Shown: one piece after another, positions 1 to 8,167 of the stretch
How positions within the stretch are numbered: the first letter of the stretch is position 1
How the letters are laid out: every line of letters begins with the position of its first letter
Assembly: GCF_002863005.1 (NCBI RefSeq)
Contig: NZ_PKDG01000047.1
Location: forward strand, 1-42,121
Source of the DNA: Pseudoxanthomonas sp.
GTDB taxonomy: Bacteria; Pseudomonadota; Gammaproteobacteria; Xanthomonadales; Xanthomonadaceae
Length of the DNA stretch: 42,121 bases
Reading direction: 5' to 3'
Program-made: the position numbers and the translations under genes
The notes under the pieces: generated by a model
The model's input: only the letters and a program-made list of their open reading frames with translations
Database searches by the model: none
Told to the model about the DNA's origin: nothing

Positions 1-28
1 GCCCTCCCCGCTCTGAACGGAGACTCCC

Positions 29-1333
29 GTGCTTGAGCTGCTGATCGTTTTTGCCCTGGTGCTGTTGAACGGCTTCTTCGCCATGTCCGAGATGTCGGTC
101 ATGACCTCGCGCAAGAGCCGGCTGAAGCAGATGGCCCAGACCAGCCATCGCGCGCAGCGCGCACTCGACCTGTCGGAGAAGCCGGAGAACTTCCTGTCGA
201 CCGTACAGATCGGCATCACGCTGATCGGCGTCCTGACGGGCACCTTCGGTGGCGATGCCATCGGCAGCGCGATCGGGGCATGGCTTGTTTCCACCGTTCC
301 GGCCTCCGCGCCCTATGCGTCCAAGATCGGCGTGGGCGTGGCGGTCGCGCTGATCACCTATCTGACGCTGATCTTCGGCGAACTGGTGCCCAAGCGTCTG
401 GCGATCACCCGTCCGGAGACCATCGCTGGTTTCGTCGCCGTCCCGATGGGATGGCTGGCCAAGCTCACGGCCCCTGCGGTTGCCCTGCTTGCCTTCAGTA
501 CGCGCCTGGTGCTCCGCGTATTCGGCCTGGCGGACGACAACAAGGAAGCGGTCACCGAAGAGGAAATCCGCATGCTCGTGTCCGAAGGACACGAGGCAGG
601 CGTGATCGACGCCGACGAACGCAACATGATGAACCGCGTGCTGCGCCTGGGCGATCGCACGGCGGACAGCCTGATGACGCCGCGCAAGAAGATCACGTGG
701 CTGGATGCGGCGGCACCGTACGAAGACAACATGCGGACGATGCATGATTCCGCGTTCTCCCGTTTCCCCGTGTATCGCGGCAACGATCAGGACGTTGTCG
801 GCGTGCTGGAAGTGAAATCGCTGCTGGACCGCTTCGGCGTCGCCCAGCCCGACCTGTTCATCAAGCTGCGCGAGCCGCTGTTCGTGTCCGAATCGACCCA
901 CGCGATGAAGCTGCTGGAAATCTTCCGCGAGGAACAGCAGTCGCTGGCGCTGGTGGTCGACGAGTATGGCGAAATCCAGGGCCTGGTCACCCAGAGCGAC
1001 CTGATGGGTGCCGTGGTCGGCCGCCTGCAGGCCACGGAGAACACCGAAGACGCGCCGCTCGTCGTGGTTCGCGAGGATGGATCGCTGCTGGTGGACGGCT
1101 CGCTGCCCAACGACGACCTGCGCGAGCTGATGGGTGGGGTGGCGCTGCCGGACGACGACGAATACAACACGGTCGCCGGCCTGATGATCGAGCGCTTCGG
1201 CCGCATCCCGCATGTCGGCGAACGGCTGGACTGGGCCGGCTGGCGGTTCGAGGTGGTCGACCTGGACGGCGCACGCATCGACAAGCTGCTGCTGCAGAAG
1301 CTGCCTGAAATCGATGAAGACCTGGCCATCTGA
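29..1333 (+). CDS. CNNM/CorC-type hemolysin-family membrane protein with CBS pair
   Basis: Encodes 434 residues. The N-terminal ~185 residues form a DUF21/CNNM-type membrane domain: hydrophobic segments at about 1-20, 60-85, 95-120 and 130-165, with the family-like NGFFAMSEMSV stretch at 14-24 and GELVPKR at about 117. Two CBS motifs follow (about 205-330; DSLMTPRKKITWL opens the first), then a CorC_HlyC C-terminal domain (about 345-425, VAGLMIERFGRIP). The family is called hemolysin-like for historical reasons; characterised relatives act in divalent cation or heavy-metal efflux, and haemolysis is not implied. The start is GTG at 29 with a GGAGA ribosome site six bases upstream; the reading frame is complete. 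The next gene begins one base after the stop, so the two are probably co-transcribed. Substrate is unknown. Confidence 0.9.
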   Translation: MLELLIVFALVLLNGFFAMSEMSVMTSRKSRLKQMAQTSHRAQRALDLSEKPENFLSTVQIGITLIGVLTGTFGGDAIGSAIGAWLVSTVPASAPYASKIGVGVAVALITYLTLIFGELVPKRLAITRPETIAGFVAVPMGWLAKLTAPAVALLAFSTRLVLRVFGLADDNKEAVTEEEIRMLVSEGHEAGVIDADERNMMNRVLRLGDRTADSLMTPRKKITWLDAAAPYEDNMRTMHDSAFSRFPVYRGNDQDVVGVLEVKSLLDRFGVAQPDLFIKLREPLFVSESTHAMKLLEIFREEQQSLALVVDEYGEIQGLVTQSDLMGAVVGRLQATENTEDAPLVVVREDGSLLVDGSLPNDDLRELMGGVALPDDDEYNTVAGLMIERFGRIPHVGERLDWAGWRFEVVDLDGARIDKLLLQKLPEIDEDLAI

Positions 1334-1334
1334 C

Positions 1335-1961
1335 ATGGCCGTCGACGAAACACCGCACCACACCAGCACTGCCGCGCTGCTCGACGGCTTCGCGACCGGC
1401 GATCCCGACGAGGTGCTGCGGATCGGCGACCTGCTCAAGGATTTCGGCCCGGCGGCGTTCGGCATGCTGCTCTTCATCGGCGTACTGCCGGCCTTCATCC
1501 CGGTGCCGGGCGTCGGCGGCGCCATCGGCGGCCCGATGGTGGTCCTGGTGGGCGTGCAGTTGCTGCTCGGCATGCGCAAGGTCTGGCTGCCGGCCTTCCT
1601 GGCCCATCGGGGGCCGCACCGCAGCACGATGATCCGCTTCCGCCAGCGCATGGCGCCATGGCTGCGCCGCCTGGAGAAGCTGGTGCGACCGCGCATGGCA
1701 GGCTTCCTCGACAACCGTATCGCGCTGAGCTTCACCGGCTTGCTGCTGGTGTTGCTGGGCGTCCTGCTGGCGCTGCCGATTCCCTTCACCAACTACGTGT
1801 TCGGCTTCCTGCTGCTGCTGTTCGCGCTGGCGCTGCTCGAGCGCGACGGCGCGCTGCTGCTGGTGGGCTGGATCGCAGGCGGCATCGCGGTGGTCGTGTT
1901 CGGCTTTCTGTCGGGGAACCTGGTGGAAGCGACCAGTGCGCTGATCGCAAAGTGGTTCTAG
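1335..1961 (+). CDS. Exopolysaccharide synthesis ExoD-family membrane protein
   Basis: Encodes 208 residues starting at the ATG one base after the stop of the CBS protein. After a hydrophilic N-terminus (about 1-38) it has several hydrophobic segments (about 40-85 and 135-205) with the glycine/proline-rich GVLPAFIPVPGVGGAIGGP region typical of ExoD. ExoD of rhizobia affects exopolysaccharide production and alkaline tolerance, but its biochemical activity is unresolved, so only the family name is assigned. The tight spacing suggests one operon with the upstream gene. An in-frame earlier start at 1212 would lie inside the upstream gene and is unlikely. Confidence 0.85.
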   Translation: MAVDETPHHTSTAALLDGFATGDPDEVLRIGDLLKDFGPAAFGMLLFIGVLPAFIPVPGVGGAIGGPMVVLVGVQLLLGMRKVWLPAFLAHRGPHRSTMIRFRQRMAPWLRRLEKLVRPRMAGFLDNRIALSFTGLLLVLLGVLLALPIPFTNYVFGFLLLLFALALLERDGALLLVGWIAGGIAVVVFGFLSGNLVEATSALIAKWF

Positions 1962-1973
1962 GCGGCACGCTTC

Positions 1974-2112
1974 TGTAGGAGCGACGTCAGTCGCGACCGC
2001 CGAATCGAGATACCTGCGACCGTCCGTCCGACAGCAATGCGGCAGCAATGAGAACCTTCGAAAGGCACCCGTGTTATTCAGGCGTACGGTCGCGACTGAC
2101 GTCGCTCCTACA
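1974..2112. repeat. Paired REP-like palindromes (inverted, 25-bp arms)
   Basis: The arm at 1974-1998 (TGTAGGAGCGACGTCAGTCG...) is an exact 25-base inverse complement of the arm at 2088-2112. Each arm holds its own small hairpin (GCGAC-GTCA-GTCGC). This GTAG-headed paired layout is the one known for REP/REPIN elements of Stenotrophomonas and relatives. It lies between the convergent ExoD-family and GGDEF-EAL genes, where the large hairpin could also act at the 3' ends of both transcripts. Confidence 0.85.
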
Positions 2113-2127
2113 GAAAGCCACCGCCTG

Positions 2128-4248
2128 TTACGCGATCAGCTGCGCGAACTCCGCCGCAGTCACCGGATATCCCAGCCAGTAACCCTGTGCCAGGTCGCAG
2201 CCGCGCTCGCGCAGCAGGTTGAACTGGCCTTCCTTCTCCACACCCTCGGCGACGACGGTGATGCCCAGTGAGTGCGCCATCGCGATGATCGCGGTGGTCA
2301 GCGCCAGGTCGTCCGGGTCGCGCAGCATGTCGGCGATGAAGCTGCGGTCGATCTTCACGCCGTCCACCGGCACGCGGCGCAGGTGGCTCAGCCCGGAGAA
2401 GCCGGTGCCGAAGTCGTCCAGCCACACCTTCACGCCGGTGCGGTGCAGCGTGGCCAGCAGCGCGCTGGCGTGCGCCTCGTCGCTGATGACGGCGGTCTCG
2501 GTCAGCTCCAGGTGCAGGCGCGATGCCGCCAGGCCGGTGTCGCGCAGGCACTCTGCGACCACATCCGGCAGGTCGCCGCTTCGCAACTGGCGCGGCGACA
2601 CGTTGACCGAAACGAACAACGGATCCAGCGCGTCGCGCTCGGTGCTCCAGCGCGCGGCCGCGGCACAGGCGGCGCGCAGCACGCGCGGACCGATGCTCTC
2701 GATCAGTCCGCTCTGTTCGGCCACGTCGATGAACACCGACGGTGCCACCATGCCCAGCTCCGGATGTTGCCAGCGCAACAACGCTTCGGCACCGACGATG
2801 CGGCTGTCGGCCATGCGGAATACCGGCTGGTACATCAGGCTGAGTTCGCCGCGCTCCCACGCGCCCCGCAGCTCCTGCTCCATGCGCACGCGGCGTTCGA
2901 CGGCCTGGTCCATCGCGCGGCTGTAGAAGCGGTAGCAGTTCTTGCCCGCCACCTTGGCCTGGTACATCGCGATGTCACCGTTCTTCATCAGCGCGGTGGC
3001 GCCGGAGGCATCCTCCGGGAACAGCGTGATGCCGATCGAGGTGCCCAGAAATACCTGACGTTCCTGCACGACGATCGGGCGACCCAGCTCCGCGACCAGT
3101 TTCTCCGCCAGGCGGGTCGCGCTGCCGCGCACGTCGCCGTCCTGGATCAGGATCACGAACTCGTCGCCACCGAAGCGCGCGAGCAGCGCATCGTCGCCGC
3201 CCATCAGTTCGACCGCGTCGCGGATGCGGTGCGCGAACTGCTGCAGGACCTCATCGCCGGCCTCGTGGCCCAGCGTGTCGTTGACGCGTTTGAAGTCGTC
3301 GATGTCGGCGAACAGCAGCGCCAGCTGGCGGCCGGCGCCGCGCAACATCATCAAGCGATGGTCCAGGCTTTCACGGAACGCCAGCCGGTTGGTCAGACCG
3401 GTCAGCGAATCGGTGTAAGCCATGCGTCGCACGTCGCGGTCGTGCCGCGCGATGCTGTCGCTCATCGTGCCGAACGCACGGACGAGCTCGCCCACTTCAT
3501 CCTGGCGTTCGCTGGCCATGCGCTCGCCGTTGTAGTTGCCCACTTCGATGTCGTGCGCCGCACGAGCCAGCTCGCGGATCGGCCTGACCAGCGTGCGCTG
3601 CGCATACACCATGATGGTCACGCACACCGCCACCAGCGCGGCGAGCAACAGCGCGATCCAGCCCAGGTGGCGCGCGCCGAGTTCGTTGAGACGCTCGCGC
3701 GCGGCAGTGATCGCCTTTTCTTCGTACGCACGCACGGAGGCCACCGAATAGCCCACGCGCACGCCGCCGATGCGCTCGCTGCCGATCATGATCGGTTCGG
3801 ACACGTCCACGATCTGCGCCGACCACTGCGTGTGCATGCTGCGCGCATTCACCGCTTCGTAGGCCAGCGGATCGGTCATGGTCTGCCCGTACACCGCGAT
3901 GTCGGCGGTACCGTCGTGGATGATCCGGCCCTGGTTGTCGTAGACCAGCACGTAGCTGACGTCAGGCTCCTTCTGGGCGGAACGGACGATGCTGCCGATG
4001 GTGTCCAGGTCGAAGTAGTACAGCGGATTGGCCAGCGCATCGCCCAACTGGTCGACGGTGGCCTCGCCGTGGCGGCGCAGGCTGTCTTCGACCATGCCGT
4101 GCATCGCTTCGCGGCCGAGGTCCGCGACTTCCTGCTGCATCACCTTCTGGCGGTGCAGCAGCGTACCGAGCAGCGCGATCACCACCACCAGCATCAAGGC
4201 CATCGCGGCGAGGAAGCGCGCCTGCAGGCCGAATTTCAATGGCTTCAT
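2128..4248 (-). CDS. Membrane-bound GGDEF-EAL c-di-GMP turnover protein
   Basis: Encodes 706 residues. Transmembrane segments at about 11-32 and 195-216 flank a ~160-residue periplasmic sensor region. A HAMP linker follows (about 217-270), then GGDEF (about 275-445) and EAL (about 455-706) domains. The GGDEF signature at 360-364 is intact, as are the EAL motif (EALLRW, from 488) and DDFGTG at 611-616. Both cyclase and phosphodiesterase activities are therefore possible. An RxxD inhibitory site is not seen at the usual place before GGDEF (MGGD is there instead). The ATG overlaps the stop of the upstream binding-protein gene as ATGA, indicating translational coupling. I infer that the periplasmic binding protein reports ligand to this sensor. 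Confidence 0.92.
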   Translation of the reverse strand: MKPLKFGLQARFLAAMALMLVVVIALLGTLLHRQKVMQQEVADLGREAMHGMVEDSLRRHGEATVDQLGDALANPLYYFDLDTIGSIVRSAQKEPDVSYVLVYDNQGRIIHDGTADIAVYGQTMTDPLAYEAVNARSMHTQWSAQIVDVSEPIMIGSERIGGVRVGYSVASVRAYEEKAITAARERLNELGARHLGWIALLLAALVAVCVTIMVYAQRTLVRPIRELARAAHDIEVGNYNGERMASERQDEVGELVRAFGTMSDSIARHDRDVRRMAYTDSLTGLTNRLAFRESLDHRLMMLRGAGRQLALLFADIDDFKRVNDTLGHEAGDEVLQQFAHRIRDAVELMGGDDALLARFGGDEFVILIQDGDVRGSATRLAEKLVAELGRPIVVQERQVFLGTSIGITLFPEDASGATALMKNGDIAMYQAKVAGKNCYRFYSRAMDQAVERRVRMEQELRGAWERGELSLMYQPVFRMADSRIVGAEALLRWQHPELGMVAPSVFIDVAEQSGLIESIGPRVLRAACAAAARWSTERDALDPLFVSVNVSPRQLRSGDLPDVVAECLRDTGLAASRLHLELTETAVISDEAHASALLATLHRTGVKVWLDDFGTGFSGLSHLRRVPVDGVKIDRSFIADMLRDPDDLALTTAIIAMAHSLGITVVAEGVEKEGQFNLLRERGCDLAQGYWLGYPVTAAEFAQLIA

Positions 4249-5174
4249 TCGACCTGCTCCCGGACGCGGGTCACGCCACGGCGCAGGTCGTCGAGCGCCT
4301 GCTGCGATGCAGGATCGACCGGCAGGAAGCGGGTGGTGCGGAAGAAGACGTTCAGCGCGTCGCGCGCAGCTGGATCGCTGGCCGCCTCCAGCAGCACCTC
4401 GCGCAGGCGCGCCTCCACCCGGGGATCGAGGTCGCCGCGCACCATCTCGAGCGCGCGCGGGAAATCCTGCGTCTCGTGGATCACGCGGAAATCGCGGCGG
4501 AATGCCGGCGGCATGCGTCGCACATCGTCCCAGTCCAGGTTGCTGACCACGCCGGCATCGACCAGGCGCTTGTGCACCCAGGCCGCGATGTTGAGCTCGG
4601 AGCGGGCGAACACATAACCGACCGAGTCGGCCGAGGGCCGGTCCATCGGCGAGAGCAGGATCTCCATCCGCTGCCCTGCATCCAGCAAGGCGACCGATGG
4701 CGCGAAGTAGGCACTGGTCGATGCGGTGTTCTGGAACGCCACCGTCCGCCCCTTCAGGTCGGTCAGGCGCTCCAGTCCGCTGTCGCGCCGGACGAAGAAC
4801 ACGCCGTGGTAGCGGCTGACGCCCCCCCGCTCGGTGAGCAGCAACGGCCGCGCGCCGGCGCGTTCCTGCAGCCGCATGCCGGTACCCGCCGTCTCGGTGA
4901 CCCAGTCGACCCGGCCGCGGCGCAGGTAGCTGGTCATCTGCTGCGCGTCGCGCGCCATCAGGATTCGGCCTTCGGTGATGCCGACATCGCGCATGCGCGG
5001 GACCACATAGTCCAGAAGCGGCTTCAGCTGTTCGTAGTGCGCCTTCGGATCGTCGCTGATGCGGCCGAGGACCAGGACGCGCTCATCGCCCGCGGCGTGG
5101 GCCGGGACGATGGTGGCGGGGAGCAGGGCTGCGCCGATCGCGGCCAGCGCCAGGCTGAACCAGGTTGTACGCAA
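4245..5174 (-). CDS. PhnD-like periplasmic substrate-binding protein
   Basis: About 309 residues from a TTG start at 5174, chosen because it gives a clean signal peptide (MRTTWFSLALAAIGAALLP, ending PAHA near residue 27). No in-frame ATG sits nearby, so the start is less certain than the frame. The mature protein has the phosphate/phosphite/phosphonate-binding fold pattern: HYEQLKPLLDYV, a central DWVTETAGT, DLKGRTVAFQNTASTSAYFAP at the hinge, and a C-terminal helical tail. No ABC permease or ATPase gene is adjacent. Instead the stop overlaps the ATG of the GGDEF-EAL gene. Binding proteins partnered with membrane c-di-GMP enzymes (as in NspS-MbaA of Vibrio) act as sensors rather than transporters, and that is the likely role here. 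The ligand cannot be read from sequence. Confidence 0.82.
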   Translation of the reverse strand: MRTTWFSLALAAIGAALLPATIVPAHAAGDERVLVLGRISDDPKAHYEQLKPLLDYVVPRMRDVGITEGRILMARDAQQMTSYLRRGRVDWVTETAGTGMRLQERAGARPLLLTERGGVSRYHGVFFVRRDSGLERLTDLKGRTVAFQNTASTSAYFAPSVALLDAGQRMEILLSPMDRPSADSVGYVFARSELNIAAWVHKRLVDAGVVSNLDWDDVRRMPPAFRRDFRVIHETQDFPRALEMVRGDLDPRVEARLREVLLEAASDPAARDALNVFFRTTRFLPVDPASQQALDDLRRGVTRVREQVE

Positions 5175-5224
5175 CGATAGGCGCCCGCCAGAACGATGGC
5201 GGCAGCCTATCGGAAAACGTGAGC

Positions 5225-6031
5225 TCAAGACAGTGATCCGGTCCCGCGATCGCCCGCCAGCCGGGCCATGCGCTGCGCGTCGGCCAGGATGCCGCGCAGC
5301 AGGCGCACCTCCTGCTCGTTCAGGTCGGCCTTGGCGAACAGGCGGCGCAGCTTGCGCATCGCCGAATCGGGTGTGCGCCCCTTGTGGAAATCGATCGCGT
5401 CCAGCGTGTCGCGCAACTGGCCGAAGAACCCCTCCATGTGGGCATGGCTGGCGGGCACCTCGTCCGGGTGACGCGGTTCCGCAGGCGTCGGCACCGCGCC
5501 TTCCAGCAAGGCGAGCCTGAGCTCGTAGGCCAGGACCTGCACGGCGGCCGCCAGGTTCAACGAGCTGTAGGCGGGATTGGCCGGGATGTGCACGGCGGCA
5601 TGGCAGAGCTGCAGCTCCTCGTTGCTCAGGCCGGTACGCTCGCGACCGAAGACCAGCGCCACTTCGCCGCCTTCGGAGGCCCGGCCCACCGCGAGCGCGG
5701 CGGCCTGCCGCGGCGCGTGCTCCTCGAGCTGCACGCGGCGGCTGCGCGCGGTGCACCCCAGAACCAGATGACAATCCGCCACGGCCTCGGCCAACGTGGC
5801 CACGACGGGGGCATCGCCGAGCAGGTCATCGGCGCCGGCGGCGCGCCGGTAAGCCTCTTCGGCCGGATAGTCCTCGGGGGCCACCAGCACAAGCCGGGCG
5901 AGGCCCATCGTCTTCAGTGCGCGCGCGGCGGCGCCGATGTTGCCGGGGTGCTGGGTGCCGACCAGCACGACGCGCAGGCGGGCGGCCGTGGCCGGGGAGA
6001 CGGAATCTGGAACGGAAACGGGCGTGTTCAT
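5225..6031 (-). CDS. trmJ: tRNA (cytidine/uridine-2'-O-)-methyltransferase TrmJ
   Basis: Encodes 268 residues from the ATG at 6031 (MNTPVSVPD). Upstream in-frame ATGs at 6100 and beyond would intrude into the promoter area shared with suhB. The SPOUT/TrmH fold motifs are present: [19 protein letters not shown] near the N-terminus, [15 protein letters not shown] in the middle and the [17 protein letters not shown] knot region. The C-terminal ~70 residues form the extension usual for TrmJ. The enzyme 2'-O-methylates position 32 of tRNAs using S-adenosylmethionine. It is divergent from suhB with 95 bases between starts, the same arrangement seen in many gammaproteobacteria. Confidence 0.92.
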   Translation of the reverse strand: MNTPVSVPDSVSPATAARLRVVLVGTQHPGNIGAAARALKTMGLARLVLVAPEDYPAEEAYRRAAGADDLLGDAPVVATLAEAVADCHLVLGCTARSRRVQLEEHAPRQAAALAVGRASEGGEVALVFGRERTGLSNEELQLCHAAVHIPANPAYSSLNLAAAVQVLAYELRLALLEGAVPTPAEPRHPDEVPASHAHMEGFFGQLRDTLDAIDFHKGRTPDSAMRKLRRLFAKADLNEQEVRLLRGILADAQRMARLAGDRGTGSLS

Positions 6032-6126
6032 GGGGGCAAATGGTAAACTGCGCGGGCCGGCCACTGCGCCGTGCTGCTCTTTTCCACTCGTTTGCCCCAC
6101 CCCACGCCTGTCCGAGGTTCGTTCGC

Positions 6127-6948
6127 ATGCAGAAGCCCGTCGTCACCGTCATGACCAAGGCCGCCCGCCTGGCAGGCAACGTGCTGTTGCGCAGCATCAA
6201 CAAGCTGGATGCGCTGAACGTGGTGCAGAAGGAGCGGATGGACTACGCAAGCGAAGTCGATGCCGATGCCGAGAAGGTCATCATCAAGGAGCTGCGCCGG
6301 GCCTACCCGGATTACGGCTTCGTCGGCGAGGAAAGCGGCGCCCAGATCAACGGCCGCTACACTTTCGTGATCGACCCGCTCGATGGCACCAGCAACTACC
6401 TGCGCGGCTTCCCGCACTACTGCGTGTCCATCGCGCTGGTGGACAACGGCGAACCCACCGATGCGGTGATCTTCGATCCGCTGCGCAACGACCTGTTCAC
6501 CGCCAGCCGCGGCGCCGGCGCCCAGCTCAACGAGCGCCGCATCCGCGTGGCCGACCGCAAGGACCTGGCCGGCACCGTCATCACCACCGGCTTCCCCCCG
6601 CGCGAGCGCGCCCGTGCCGGTGCGCAGCTGGAATGCGTGCGCGAGTTGCTGGTGCACGCCGAGGACATCCGCCGTACCGGCTCGGCCGCGCTCGACCTGG
6701 CCTACGTGGCCTGCGGTCGCGTCGATGCCTACTTCGAGGCCGGCGTGAAGGACTGGGACATCGCGGCCGGCGTGCTGCTGGTGCGCGAAGCCGGTGGCAA
6801 GGTCTGCGACTTCCGTGGCGCCGCGCTCGGCAAGATCGACGGCCGAACCGCCCTGCCCCGCCAGATCGTGGCCGGCAACCTCAAGGTGGCCGAAGCGCTG
6901 CAGAAGACGATCGTCTCGTCGGGTTACGCGGCTTCGTTCAACGGCTGA
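6127..6948 (+). CDS. suhB: Inositol-1-monophosphatase family protein SuhB
   Basis: Encodes 273 residues. Metal-binding motifs of the inositol monophosphatase family are intact: GEES at 67-70, DPLDGTSNY from 83, and KDWDIAAG near 217. The enzyme hydrolyses myo-inositol phosphates with Mg2+; in Escherichia coli SuhB also acts in rRNA antitermination and ribosome assembly. Its position opposite trmJ matches that conserved context. Longer in-frame starts (5917) would overlap trmJ. A REP pair and a strong bidirectional terminator follow the gene. Confidence 0.93.
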   Translation: MQKPVVTVMTKAARLAGNVLLRSINKLDALNVVQKERMDYASEVDADAEKVIIKELRRAYPDYGFVGEESGAQINGRYTFVIDPLDGTSNYLRGFPHYCVSIALVDNGEPTDAVIFDPLRNDLFTASRGAGAQLNERRIRVADRKDLAGTVITTGFPPRERARAGAQLECVRELLVHAEDIRRTGSAALDLAYVACGRVDAYFEAGVKDWDIAAGVLLVREAGGKVCDFRGAALGKIDGRTALPRQIVAGNLKVAEALQKTIVSSGYAASFNG

Positions 6949-6963
6949 CCGCCTGCTTGTACC

Positions 6964-7105
6964 TGTAGGAGCGACGTGAGTCGCGACCGGAAACCGGAAC
7001 ATGCGGGAAGGGTCGGCCAAGCGTTGGCCTGACCTGATCGACCGTCGCCGGACCATGTGATCCTTTCGATCTGGCCGTACGGTCGCGACTGACGTCGCTC
7101 CTGCA
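6964..7105. repeat. Paired REP-like palindromes
   Basis: Arms at 6964-6988 and 7081-7105 are inverse complements apart from two substitutions. They carry the same GAGCGACGT(C/G)AGTCGC core as the pairs near 2.0, 21.7 and 30.4 kb. The element lies in the convergent space between suhB and secF. Confidence 0.83.
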
Positions 7106-7119
7106 GAAGTCGCCCAAAG

Positions 7120-7148
7120 AAAAAGGCCACGCATTGCGTGGCCTTTTT
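7120..7148. terminator. Bidirectional rho-independent terminator (secF / suhB)
   Basis: A 13-bp perfect stem (AAAAAGGCCACGC / GCGTGGCCTTTTT) with the 3-base loop ATT. T-runs occur on both strands, so it can end the minus-strand secDF transcript and the plus-strand suhB transcript. Confidence 0.88.
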
Positions 7149-7167
7149 CGTACCTGAACGACGCCGC

Positions 7168-8151
7168 TTACGGGCGACGCGCCAGCAGCGCTTCGTCCTT
7201 GGCCTTGGGCATCAGGTCCTGCTTGGTGACCTTCAGGAAGCCGAGGGTCAGCAACGGGCAGGCCACGAAGATCGAGGAGACCGTGCCGATCACGATGCCG
7301 ATCATCTGCGAGATCGCCATGCCTTCCAGCGAGCCACCGCCATACAGGTACAGCGCCAGCACCGTCAGGAACGCGACGAACGAGGTGATGATCGTGCGGG
7401 ACAGGGTCTGGTTGACCGAGCGGTTCAGCACTTCGACCGGCTCCACGCGCAGGCTGCGGAAGTTCTCGCGCACGCGGTCGAACACGACGATGGTGTCGTT
7501 GATCGAGAAGCCCATCACCGACAGCAGGCCGGCCAGGATGGTCAGGTCGAACTCGCGGCCGGTCAGCGCGAAGAAGCCGGCGCAGATCAGCACGTCGTGC
7601 AGGGTGGTGACGATGGCCGCCACGGCGAACTTCCATTCGAAGCGCGCGGCGATGTAGATCAGGAACCCCACCACCACGAACAGCAGCGTGTACAGGCCAT
7701 TCAGCGCCAGCTCCTTGCCGACCTGGGGGCCGACGAATTCGCTGCGCATCACCGTCGCCTGGTTGTCCGGGCTGGAAGCCAGGCGGACGACGTCCTGCGC
7801 GGTTCGGTTGGTGGCATCCAGGCCGGCGGGGCCCTCTTCGGCCGCCGCTTCTTCCCGTGGCTGCAGGCGGACCAGCAGGTCGCTGCCCGTGCCGAAGGTC
7901 TGGACCTGGGCGCTGCCGTAGCCGGCCGTCTCCAGGCGCGAGCGCACGGCATCCACATCGGGCGCCTTCTGGAAGCGCAGTTCCACCACGGTGCCACCGG
8001 TGAAGTCGAGCGCGAAGTTGAATCCCTTGAAGGCGATGGCGCCGATCGCCACCACGGCCATGATCACGGCGATGGAAATCGAGATCCAGCGCAGCCGCAT
8101 GAAGTCGATGCGGGTATCGTTGGGGACGAGATGTAGCGGGAAGAGTTTCAT
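7168..8151 (-). CDS. secF: Protein translocase subunit SecF
   Basis: Encodes 327 residues with the SecF layout. A first transmembrane segment lies at about 24-42, followed by the LDFTGGTVVELRF motif and a periplasmic domain. Five more transmembrane helices span about 155-315 and include GFSINDTIVVFDRVREN. SecF works with SecD and YajC beside SecYEG and uses the proton gradient to pull proteins into the periplasm. It starts 16 bases after the secD stop, and the terminator at 7120 closes the operon. Confidence 0.96.
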   Translation of the reverse strand: MKLFPLHLVPNDTRIDFMRLRWISISIAVIMAVVAIGAIAFKGFNFALDFTGGTVVELRFQKAPDVDAVRSRLETAGYGSAQVQTFGTGSDLLVRLQPREEAAAEEGPAGLDATNRTAQDVVRLASSPDNQATVMRSEFVGPQVGKELALNGLYTLLFVVVGFLIYIAARFEWKFAVAAIVTTLHDVLICAGFFALTGREFDLTILAGLLSVMGFSINDTIVVFDRVRENFRSLRVEPVEVLNRSVNQTLSRTIITSFVAFLTVLALYLYGGGSLEGMAISQMIGIVIGTVSSIFVACPLLTLGFLKVTKQDLMPKAKDEALLARRP

Positions 8152-8167
8152 GGTTCGGTTGCTCTCG

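Noticed and set aside
29..1333. Calling the CBS protein a haemolysin
   Set aside because: The name is historical; the domains are CNNM-CBS-CorC_HlyC and indicate an ion-related membrane protein, not a cytolysin.
2272..4617. 781-codon plus-strand open frame opposite the GGDEF-EAL gene
   Set aside because: Composition artefact (His, Gln, Arg, Ala rich); the minus strand carries intact GGDEF and EAL motifs.
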